Part shown: piece by piece, positions 1 through 5,285 of the stretch
How the letters are laid out: every line of letters begins with the position of its first letter
Numbering within the stretch: the first letter of the stretch is position 1
From: Zoogloeaceae bacterium
GTDB taxonomy: Bacteria > Pseudomonadota > Gammaproteobacteria > Burkholderiales > Rhodocyclaceae
Assembly: GCA_031290955.1 (NCBI GenBank)
Contig: JAISLJ010000218.1
Span: 1 to 5,566 of the forward strand
Reading direction: 5' to 3'
Length of the DNA stretch: 5,566 nucleotides
Translations under genes and position numbers: made by a program
The notes under the pieces: generated by a model
What the model was told of the DNA's origin: nothing
What the model saw: only the letters and a program-made list of their open reading frames with translations
The model's database searches: none

Positions 1-29
1 GCTGGATGCGAGCGTGGCAGACGGCAATT

Positions 30-125
30 CCCTCTCCCGCCAAGCGGGCGAGGGTGAGGATATGGCGCGTTCGCGCCGAATGGTGGATGTGGATTGCCAC
101 GGGCCTTCGGCCCTCGCAATGACGG
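30..125 (+). repeat. Modular palindromic repeat, unit 1 (plus orientation)
   Basis: The unit begins with a hairpin at 30-54: an 11-base stem with one mismatch and the loop CAA, core CTCTCCCGCCAAGCGGG. A small GGCGCG/CGCGCC stem follows at 64-77. The unit ends with an imperfect palindrome at 91-124, in which outer ATTGC/GCAAT arms (93-97 and 116-120) enclose GGGCC-TTC-GGCCC (101-113). The same hairpin-to-GCAATGACG arrangement recurs at 204-337, 462-595 and 5286-5456. Positions 90-125 match the reverse complement of 5286-5321 without a mismatch. The form is that of REP/MITE-like intergenic repeats; no transposase for it is in the window. Confidence 0.8.
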
Positions 126-203
126 GGATTTGAAGGTTTGGGGCGTTTCCGTGGGCGCTGATGTCATTGATGCGCGGAAGAAAGCGCAAGGCGTCCCAAC
201 TCT

Positions 204-337
204 CGTCATTGCGAGGAGCGCAGCGACGCGGCAATCCACTTCCACGATTCGGCGCAAACGCGCCCACATCCTCACTCGCCCGTTTCGGAGCGCGGCGATT
301 TCCGCACCGTTCCCCTCGCCCGCTTGGCGGGAGAGGG
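204..337 (-). repeat. Modular palindromic repeat, unit 2 (minus orientation)
   Basis: This is an inverted copy of the unit at 30-125. The GCAATGACG end is at 204-238, here with the variant core GGAGCGCAGCGACGC, and the hairpin end is at 313-337 (11-base stem, one mismatch, loop TTG). The reverse complement of 204-283 aligns along its length with 45-124, including the GTGAGGAT and GCGCCGAAT blocks, at roughly 80 percent identity by eye. Units 1 and 2 therefore form one large imperfect palindrome with about 80 bases between the arms. An additional short stem GGCGC-GAA-GCGCC lies just outside at 339-351. Confidence 0.75.
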
Positions 338-461
338 TGGCGCGAAGCGCCGGGTGAGGGAGTTGTTCCTTGCGGAGCGCAGCGACGGTAATTTTTTCCA
401 AGCTTCCAGCAGAAATAACGCCCAAGGAAAGTATGCGGCGCTTCGCGCCGGAGGATGTACG

Positions 462-595
462 CCCTCTATCGCCCCTGCCGGGCACTCTCTCCCGCCAAGC
501 GGGAGAGAGGAAGGCAAGCGGCGGCGCGGACGGGAAGGGCATTGCGCAAATGAAGGCCAGTGGATTGCCGCGGGCCTTTGGCCCTCGCAATGACG
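462..595 (+). repeat. Modular palindromic repeat, unit 3 (plus orientation)
   Basis: The hairpin at 485-509 is perfect: stem CTCTCTCCCGC, loop CAA, stem GCGGGAGAGAG. The middle block GGCGGCGCGGACGGGAAGG (from about 520) and the terminal palindrome at 562-595 match the reverse complement of 5286-5456 in the same order. The other unit has about 35 extra bases between hairpin and middle block. A separate small stem CGGCGC-TTC-GCGCCG is at 436-450. No open reading frame here has a ribosome binding site or protein-like composition; all frames read the repeat. Confidence 0.75.
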
Positions 596-673
596 AGGGT
601 TGGATGCCTCGCGCTTCCTTCCTTTCCATGACGAAGCTTTGGCGGTTTGGCGCATTTCCGTGAGCGGGCGTTT

Positions 674-708
674 CGCCATTGCGATCACGCTTCGCCTCGC
701 AATGACGA
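674..708 (+). repeat. Degenerate terminal fragment of the same repeat
   Basis: A perfect 8-base inverted repeat CATTGCGA/TCGCAATG (677-684 and 697-704) is followed by ACG, giving the GCAATGACG end of the repeat family. The core between the arms has diverged and no CTCTCCC hairpin lies beside it. The segment about 637-670 (GGTTTGGCGCATTTCCGTG) also resembles 132-152, so it may be what remains of a longer unit. Confidence 0.5.
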
Positions 709-713
709 GGTCC

Positions 714-752
714 TGGCGGACGGCAATGAAAAACCCTGGGACCCGTCCGCCA
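714..752. repeat. Perfect 10-base inverted repeat downstream of the pilin gene
   Basis: TGGCGGACGG at 714-723 is the exact reverse complement of CCGTCCGCCA at 743-752, with 19 bases between. It lies just past the stop codon of the minus-strand pilin gene and would form a stable stem in its 3' untranslated RNA. The 12-mer GCGGACGGCAAT at its left arm (716-727) recurs exactly at 5161-5172 and with one change at 17-28, so the arm may belong to the repeat family rather than to pilin expression. Confidence 0.55.
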
Positions 753-766
753 AGACCAAGGGGTTC
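729..766 (-). terminator. Possible Rho-independent terminator of the pilin gene
   Basis: Read on the minus strand, GAACCC just after the pilin stop can pair with GGGTT directly followed by a run of five T (729-733 on the plus strand). The core pairing is only five or six bases, with a long interior that can fold separately. It also competes with the inverted repeat at 714-752. The position and T-run favour termination; the weak stem keeps confidence low. Confidence 0.35.
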
Positions 767-767
767 T

Positions 768-1172
768 TCACCAGCAGTTTGAGACGCTGCCGGTGGTGGC
801 GCCTTTGGCGCCGGTGTGGGTAAGCGACAGAGTGCCACATTTGTCGGCGGTTTGGGAACCGGTGGGTACCGCCTTGAAGGTGAAGGTGGAATCCGTCAAG
901 GGGTTGAGGGTGACGTCGTAGAAGGCTTTTGATCCTTCCGCCGGGCATTTTGTCGGCAGGGTCAGGCCGGTGCTGGAGTATTTGTTTAGCACGGAGTGTT
1001 TGCGTTCCATGAGGGTGGCGGCGGCCATCAGGGTGTTTTCGCAATCGGTCCGTCGGGTGCGCAGCAAGTATTGCTTGTAGGAAGGGATGGCGAGCGCGCC
1101 CAGCACGGCGATTATGCTCACAACCACCATGAGTTCAATCAGCGTGAAGCCGGTTTGTTTGTGCGTTTTCAT
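768..1172 (-). CDS. pilE: Type IV pilin, PilE-like minor pilin
   Basis: This encodes a 134-residue type IV prepilin, an inner-membrane protein assembled into the pilus fibre by the type IV pilus machinery. A short basic leader MKTHKQTG is followed by the prepilin peptidase site between Gly8 and Phe9. Then comes the canonical FTLIELMVVVSIIAVLGALA helix with the conserved Glu at mature position 5 (Glu13). Cysteines are at 44, 76, 112 and 133; the last pair would close the C-terminal disulfide loop (D-region) typical of these pilins, and the protein ends in Cys-Trp. The start at 1172 is preferred over an in-frame ATG at 1208 because it gives the standard leader and has AGGAG 8 bases upstream. 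The gene follows the C-terminal pilY1 remnant on the same strand, the usual pilY1-pilE order in betaproteobacteria. It looks intact although its upstream operon is broken, so whether it is still expressed is open. The family call is firm; minor rather than major pilin is inferred from context. Confidence 0.9.
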   Translation of the reverse strand: MKTHKQTGFTLIELMVVVSIIAVLGALAIPSYKQYLLRTRRTDCENTLMAAATLMERKHSVLNKYSSTGLTLPTKCPAEGSKAFYDVTLNPLTDSTFTFKAVPTGSQTADKCGTLSLTHTGAKGATTGSVSNCW

Positions 1173-1180
1173 CGTGGTGA

Positions 1181-1185
1181 CTCCT
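1181..1185 (-). promoter_or_regulatory. Ribosome binding site of the pilin gene
   Basis: On the minus strand AGGAG lies 8 bases before the ATG at 1172. This fixes the start at 1172 and rules out the longer reading from 1208. Confidence 0.75.
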
Positions 1186-1191
1186 GTTTGT

Positions 1192-1230
1192 TTTCTTCCG
1201 GGAAGCAAGTTTTCCTGTTCCCGGAAGAAA
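1192..1230 (-). promoter_or_regulatory. Strong hairpin between the pilY1 remnant and pilin gene
   Basis: A perfect 13-base inverted repeat (TTTCTTCCGGGAA at 1192-1204, TTCCCGGAAGAAA at 1218-1230) encloses a 13-base loop. It lies entirely in the 97-base gap between the pilY1 stop and the pilin start, ending 6 bases before the ribosome binding site. Neither strand has a T-run after the stem, so it does not look like an ordinary intrinsic terminator. It could be an mRNA processing or stability element that uncouples pilin from the upstream message, or a protein-binding palindrome. The structure is seen; the role is inferred. Confidence 0.6.
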
Positions 1231-1268
1231 GAAGGTGATGCAAGTGGATGGAATCGCTGGAAAATCGC

Positions 1269-2895
1269 TCAGCGAATCTGTTGCCAGGATTGGCGACCGC
1301 TACTCAGCGGGCTATTGGCGATTTTCTGGATATTGCCGCCGCTATTCAGGCCATATTTGGAGAAATCCACCGGCGTGAAGCCAGAACCACTGCCGACTTT
1401 CCTGCCGTTGACCACTTGCCCCTGACCGGCGCCCTTGTAATCCTTCTGATTGAACGCGCCATCGTTGTTCAGGTCGAAAACGCTGTATTCGGTACGTTTG
1501 CCGCTGAAGGGTTCCACTTCCATCAGCCAGCCATCGACGCCGCCGGAGCAGGCGCTGCCAGTGGGGATCAAGGTGTTGAAAATGATGCGGTCTTCCCAGA
1601 CGATGGGCGCGGAAATCAGGCGTTCGCCGTTGGGGTCCTTGCCTTCGGATTTCAGATCAATATAGAAGCCATCCTTGGTCTTGTAATCGACCGTGTTGTC
1701 GCTGACCACGCGATATTCCGCGTCGCCATCCAGGATGTACGCCATCGTTTGCGCAACCAGGTCCGCGCGCGTGATCTTGCTCTGGGAGTTGTCATCGCGG
1801 ATGCCGTAGAAAGTCTGGATGGACATATCGGCGTTATCGCTGCGCACGAAGAAGCGTCCGGTGCCGACGTAGACCATGGTTGCGCCATCGGGATGCAGCA
1901 TGGCCTGGGGTTTGCTGGTGATGGGCTGCTCCTTGCCTTTCGCGTCCTTGGCTTCCAGAAGGGGTTTTCCGGTGAGGGCGAGTTTCCAGGCGCTGGTGTC
2001 GCTGCCTTGCAGGTCGAATTTCCACAGGCGACCGCGCAAATCACCGGCATAGGCGGCGTCGGCGGTTCCGTCGCGGTTCAGGTCACCAGCAGGGGCGTGG
2101 ATAAGCCGTTGCTGCCCGGCTCAGGGTCGTCGCTCAAGGCGGCTGGAATTTCCTTGATGAGCGCGCCGGTTGCCGCGTTGACAATGAAGAGGCTGGCTTT
2201 TTCGTCGCTGCTGTTATAACCGTTGCCGAACACGGCGGCCCAGCTTCCGTCATTCAGGCGGGCGATGGAAGCCTGGCCGATGGTGACGCCCAGGTTGCCA
2301 AATCCCGAGCTGGTCTCCGAAACTTCCCAGAGCACATTGGTATTGTCGAAGCTGGCCGGTGCCCGCGTTGAAGGCATGCAGCATGCCATCATTGGCGCCA
2401 ACATAGACGACGCTGGCGCGTTGGTCGGAGGTGGTTCTGCGGTTGCTGTAGCTGCTCTTGTTTGCCTCCGGGATCGAAGCGTAATCGCCATAGCCATAAT
2501 TGGCCTGTGCCGGCGGCCCCACATGCAGGGGCGCGGAATTGATGATATCGCCCATCTGCTTGCCGTTGCGGTTGCGGTAGGGGCCGGTTGGCGCTTCCTT
2601 GGCGGTGTTGCCGCGCAGGTATTCCAGCAGGTCCGCATTGCCCAATTGTTGTTTCTGTTCTGCGCCAATGCTGTTCCACGCAAAGCGAACGCCCTTCGCG
2701 GTCTTGGGGTCCCAGGTTTGGATATTGCGGATGCTGTGGGGGGAGAAATTCCGCGCTCCACTTGGGGGTGGTGGCCACGTTGCCATTACTGTCCAGGGAG
2801 AATGCTTGCAGGTTTCCGGACCAATCCGCGCTATTGAAGGTTGCCTGGAAAAGCTGGGTATCGGCGCGTAATTGTCGCGTTCCGCCTGATTCCAT
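1269..2895 (-). pseudogene. pilY1: Decayed pilY1, C-terminal part of the type IV pilus-tip protein
   Basis: PilY1/PilC proteins sit at the pilus tip, bind calcium and take part in adhesion and pilus retraction control; they are usually above 1000 residues. Only about 540 recognisable codons remain, in three frame states. From about 2888 to 2755 the protein reads QLFQATFNSADWSGNLQAF and on to KWSAEF. From 2755 to about 2353 it continues with NIQTWDP, INSAPLHVG and VYVGANDGMLHAF. From about 2353 to 2085 it reads SFDNTNVLWEVSE through VFGNGYNS. From 2084 to the stop at 1269 it has a calcium-type loop DLNRDGTAD, then AYAGDLRGRLWKFDL, a second acidic DLNNDG and an intact C-terminus. Family members have some 80-100 residues between the ANDGMLHAF and LWE blocks; here they are nearly adjacent, so the second break is a deletion. 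The first break is one extra base in a C6 run (G6 at 2738-2743 on the plus strand); the third is one missing base near 2085. The N-terminal half is absent. The identity is secure; that it is non-functional is a strong inference. Confidence 0.85.
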
Positions 2896-2903
2896 TCGAC
2901 ACG

Positions 2904-2963
2904 ATTGTCATGGATGCGCAGGAAGCCCCAGCGGCGGGCGCGGTCAATGGCGATGAAGAGATT
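2904..2963 (-). pseudogene. Fragment resembling an IS481-type transposase
   Basis: Minus-strand translation of this stretch gives NLFIAIDRARRWGFLRIHDN. It resembles the LFVAIDRATRWVF segment recalled from the DDE integrase core of IS481-family transposases. Neither the catalytic Asp-Asp-Glu set nor the N-terminal helix-turn-helix is present, and recognisable transposase sequence fades on both sides. PilY1 similarity begins only a few codons later, in another frame, near 2888. The simplest reading is a scar: an insertion sequence entered pilY1 and was then mostly deleted. Only about 20 residues support the call, so a chance match or an unfamiliar PilY1 segment is possible. Confidence 0.45.
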
Positions 2964-3010
2964 GTCGCATCCCGAACCCGCGCAATTGTGTGGACATTGC
3001 CGACAAGCGT

Positions 3011-3038
3011 CTGCCGGGAAAACCGTGTGCGTTATAAT
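3011..3038 (+). promoter_or_regulatory. Probable sigma-70 promoter of pyrG
   Basis: A perfect TATAAT -10 box is at 3033-3038. The best -35 match is CTGCCG at 3011-3016, three of six consensus bases, with a 16-base spacer. Transcription would start near 3045, leaving a leader of only about 20 bases before the pyrG ATG. That is too short for a conventional attenuator. Confidence 0.6.
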
Positions 3039-3064
3039 CACGTTTTCCCGCATCCTGTCATTTC

Positions 3065-4723
3065 ATGACCAAATACGTCTTTGTCACAGGCGGCGTGGTG
3101 TCCTCGTTGGGGAAGGGCATTGCCGCCGCGTCGCTGGGGGCCATTCTTGAGTCTCGCGGCATCCGGGTCACGCACTTGAAGCTTGATCCCTACATCAATG
3201 TCGATCCGGGCACGATGTCGCCTTTCCAGCATGGGGAGGTGTTCGTCACCGAGGATGGCGCCGAAACCGATCTCGATCTGGGGCATTACGAGCGCTTTTC
3301 CAGCGTCAAGATGTCCCGGCGCAACAATTTCACCACGGGGCAGGTGTATGATTCCGTGCTGAAAAAGGAGCGGCGCGGCGATTATCTGGGCAAGACCGTG
3401 CAGGTGATCCCGCACATCACCGACGAGATCAAGCAGAAGATCAAGGCCGGGGCCGAGGGGGCCGATGTGGCGATCGTCGAGGTGGGCGGCACGGTGGGCG
3501 ACATCGAATCCCTGCCCTTTCTCGAAGCCATCCGCCAGATGGGGCTGGAGGGCGGGCGCAACCATACCTGCTACATCCACCTCACCTTGCTGCCCTACAT
3601 CCCGACTGCGGGCGAACTGAAAACGAAGCCGACGCAGCATTCGGTAAAGGAATTGCGCGGCATCGGCATCCAGCCCGATATCCTGCTCTGCCGTGCCGAT
3701 CGCGCCATGCCCGTCGAGGAACGGCGCAAGATCGCGCTGTTCTGCAATGTGATGCCCGAGGCGGTGATCGAGTGCGTCGATGCGGATTCGATCTACAGGA
3801 TTCCCGGCATGTTGCACGAGCAGATGATCGACGAGATTGTCTGCCACAAGCTCGCCATCCTGGCGCGCGCCGCCGACCTGTCGATCTGGAACAAGCTGAT
3901 CGAGGCGCTTGAACACCCGAAGGCGACGGTCGACGTGGCCTTCGTGGGCAAATACGTCGATCTCATCGAATCCTACAAATCGCTGATCGAAGCGTTCAAG
4001 CACGCCGGGATGCACACGGGTGCGGCGGTGAACCTCCATTACATCGACGCCGAAAAGATCGAGGCGCAGGGCTGCGGCGCGCTCGAAGGCGTGGATGCCA
4101 TCCTGGTGCCGGGCGGCTTCGGCAAGCGCGGCGCCGAAGGCATGATGCAGGCGATCCAGTACGCGCGTACGCGCAAGGTGCCGTATCTCGGCATTTGCCT
4201 GGGGATGCAGCTCGCGGTGATCGAATATGCGCGCAATGAGGTGGGGCTTGCCGATGCGCACAGCACCGAGCTGGCGCCGGATACGCCGCATCCGGTCGTG
4301 GCGCTGATTACCGAATGGGTAGACCGCGAAGGCCGGATCGAGCGGCGCGACGAACGTTCCAATCTCGGCGGCACCATGCGCCTGGGAGCGCAACGCTGCC
4401 CGGTCGTGCCCGGCACGCTGGCGGCGGAAATCTACGGCAAGGAAGTCAGCGAACGTCACCGGCATCGCTATGAAGTCAACAATTACTACGTTCCCCGCCT
4501 GGAAGCCGCCGGTTTGGTGATTTCGGCGCGTACGCCCAACGAGAACCTGCCCGAGATCATGGAATTGCCGCGGGATCGTCACCCGTGGTTCTTCGGCGTG
4601 CAGTTCCATCCCGAATTCACGTCCAACCCGCGGCACGGTCATCCCTTGTTTATCGCCTACATCCAGGCGGCGCTGGCGCGAAAGGCTGCCGACGGCGGCG
4701 AGCAGGCAGCCGTGGAAGAATGA
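3065..4723 (+). CDS. pyrG: CTP synthase (glutamine hydrolysing)
   Basis: The cytoplasmic enzyme makes CTP from UTP, ATP and glutamine, the last step of pyrimidine nucleotide synthesis, and works as a tetramer. The 552 residues are full length for the family. The N-terminal synthetase domain starts with the conserved MTKYVFVTGGVVSSLGKG. Its P-loop is GGVVSSLGKG (residues 9-18, Lys17), the Mg-binding Asp71 lies in GAETDLDLGHYERF, Glu139 lies in VEVGGTVGD, and the UTP/CTP-binding KTKPTQHS starts at residue 186. The C-terminal class I glutamine amidotransferase domain (from about residue 300) has the oxyanion motif PGGFG (349-353), nucleophile Cys378 in GICLGMQ, and His515 and Glu517 in QFHPEF. 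All catalytic residues are present and there is no frameshift. The start is fixed by family conservation; no Shine-Dalgarno sequence precedes it (CATCCTGTCATTTC before ATG). In many betaproteobacteria pyrG is followed by kdsA and eno; neither is here within the 840 bases downstream. Confidence 0.98.
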   Translation: MTKYVFVTGGVVSSLGKGIAAASLGAILESRGIRVTHLKLDPYINVDPGTMSPFQHGEVFVTEDGAETDLDLGHYERFSSVKMSRRNNFTTGQVYDSVLKKERRGDYLGKTVQVIPHITDEIKQKIKAGAEGADVAIVEVGGTVGDIESLPFLEAIRQMGLEGGRNHTCYIHLTLLPYIPTAGELKTKPTQHSVKELRGIGIQPDILLCRADRAMPVEERRKIALFCNVMPEAVIECVDADSIYRIPGMLHEQMIDEIVCHKLAILARAADLSIWNKLIEALEHPKATVDVAFVGKYVDLIESYKSLIEAFKHAGMHTGAAVNLHYIDAEKIEAQGCGALEGVDAILVPGGFGKRGAEGMMQAIQYARTRKVPYLGICLGMQLAVIEYARNEVGLADAHSTELAPDTPHPVVALITEWVDREGRIERRDERSNLGGTMRLGAQRCPVVPGTLAAEIYGKEVSERHRHRYEVNNYYVPRLEAAGLVISARTPNENLPEIMELPRDRHPWFFGVQFHPEFTSNPRHGHPLFIAYIQAALARKAADGGEQAAVEE

Positions 4724-4997
4724 AGAGGCAAAACCGTGGGCGTCAGCCAGCCCGTCGTCCGCGCGCCTGGCCCTGCCGCTTGCGGGCGAGCCGCCTTCCC
4801 CATGTTGGGCACAGGGTTTGTGCGTTGCAACATGCGCGCAACACTCCGGGGGCGCGAAGGACGGCGAAAACTGCTGTTTTCCACGCGGCGATGCTAGAGT
4901 AGCGTGGATTTCAGCCCCATCGCGGGATGAAACAACACCAAGGAGAAGGTTCAGGAGGCAGTTTCATCAAACCACTTCTCACTTTGAAAAGGAAAGC
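4724..4997. other. Intergenic region after pyrG
   Basis: No conserved gene is visible. There is no strong Rho-independent terminator directly after pyrG. The nearest candidate is an A/T-rich 6-base stem GAAAAC-TGCT-GTTTTC at 4866-4881, too weak to rely on. A reading frame open from 4818 into the micro-ORF at 4998 has no ribosome binding site and an unnatural composition, and is probably not translated in full. The region 4880-4997 carries a candidate promoter, an inverted repeat and two purine-rich tracts (AAGGAG near 4940, AGGAGG near 4953). Neither tract is followed at a normal distance by a usual start codon. Confidence 0.6.
4880..4908 (+). promoter_or_regulatory. Candidate extended -10 promoter inside an inverted repeat
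   Basis: TGCTAGAGT at 4892-4900 reads as an extended -10 element (TG, one base, then TAGAGT). A perfect 7-base inverted repeat, TCCACGC at 4880-4886 and GCGTGGA at 4902-4908, brackets it symmetrically, as an operator would. No good -35 is seen 16-18 bases upstream. The predicted transcript would begin near 4907 with a leader of about 90 bases before the micro-ORF at 4998. Confidence 0.35.
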
Positions 4998-5001
4998 ATG
5001 A
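4927..5001 (+). CDS. Possible 24-residue upstream leader ORF
   Basis: An ATG at 4927 opens a frame reading MKQHQGEGSGG and ending TLKRKA at a TGA (4999-5001) that overlaps the ATG of the next micro-ORF. This ATGA junction is the classic geometry for translational coupling. No Shine-Dalgarno sequence precedes 4927, and the peptide shows no recognised motif, so it may be a chance frame. The glycine-rich part is simply the translation of the AAGGAG/AGGAGG tracts. Confidence 0.25.
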   Translation: MKQHQGEGSGGSFIKPLLTLKRKA

Positions 5002-5096
5002 TGTTCAACGGTGCTGTTGGTGTGTTGCTGAAGACGCTCATCCGTCTTTACAACGTACTGCTCTCGATCCGGGGCGAAGCTGTAAACGAGCTTTGA
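4998..5096 (+). CDS. Possible 32-residue hydrophobic, basic small protein
   Basis: The frame encodes MMFNGAVGVLLKTLIRLYNV followed by LLSIRGEAVNEL. I do not recognise it. AAGGAA at 4989-4994 is a plausible ribosome binding site. Its spacing suits the second ATG at 5001 (31 residues) slightly better than the first at 4998. The middle alternates aliphatic residues with Lys, Arg and Tyr, which suggests one amphipathic or membrane-associated helix, and the C-terminus is acidic. A palindromic hairpin follows 18 bases after the stop, so the unit from candidate promoter to candidate terminator is about 250 bases. Size and character recall small membrane proteins and type I toxins, but no homology is claimed. 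It might also be a fortuitous ORF. Confidence 0.4.
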   Translation: MMFNGAVGVLLKTLIRLYNVLLSIRGEAVNEL

Positions 5097-5114
5097 TTTT
5101 CCCTGTCCATTCCC

Positions 5115-5147
5115 GAACCTGCCCGGATGCCAAATCCCGGCAGGTTC
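5115..5147 (+). terminator. Hairpin after the micro-ORF, possible terminator
   Basis: GAACCTGCC at 5115-5123 pairs perfectly with GGCAGGTTC at 5139-5147. Two more G-C pairs are possible inside after one mismatch. The following bases TGTCTT are only moderately T-rich, so termination is plausible but not certain. Confidence 0.5.
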
Positions 5148-5238
5148 TGTCTTGCGGTCTGCGGACGGCAATTTTCCTGGTTTCTTGCGGAAGCAAACCT
5201 ATATGGCGATATGCTGTTTGAAGAGCCAGCGTTGTCGC

Positions 5239-5258
5239 GGGCGGGTTTGAAACCGCCC
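5239..5258. repeat. Short GC hairpin
   Basis: GGGCGG (5239-5244) and CCGCCC (5253-5258) form a 6-base stem with the loop GTTTGAAA. It lies next to the inverted repeat unit at 5286-5456 and may be part of that repetitive stretch. No T-run follows. Confidence 0.4.
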
Positions 5259-5285
5259 CCTGCGGTGACGAGGTTTGCGGGCGTT

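Noticed and set aside
30..595. CRISPR array
   Set aside because: The repeats are few, change orientation, differ in length and are spaced irregularly; there is no constant direct repeat with even spacers and no cas gene.
798..812. GGCGCC-TTT-GGCGCC palindrome
   Set aside because: It lies within the pilin coding sequence and encodes Gly-Ala-Lys-Gly-Ala in the normal D-region; no need for a separate function.
272..838. Minus-strand open frame of 188 codons and other frames in 94-663
   Set aside because: They translate the palindromic repeats (recurring RPRAFGPRND-like text in several copies and frames) and lack ribosome binding sites.
1087..1425. Plus-strand frame across the pilY1-pilE gap
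   Set aside because: Antisense to the pilin start and PilY1 end, with no supporting signals.
1248..2219. Plus-strand open frame of 323 codons
   Set aside because: It is antisense to the PilY1 remnant, whose minus-strand translation matches family motifs; the plus-strand protein has no recognisable features.
3038..4642. Long minus-strand open frame of 534 codons
   Set aside because: It lies antisense to the whole of pyrG, a certain gene; its composition is the mirror of pyrG codons, and no ribosome binding site or known domain is seen.
4818..5096. 92-residue plus-strand frame ending at the micro-ORF stop
   Set aside because: No ribosome binding site at 4818, the candidate promoter lies inside it, and only its last 32 codons look protein-like; the shorter start was preferred.
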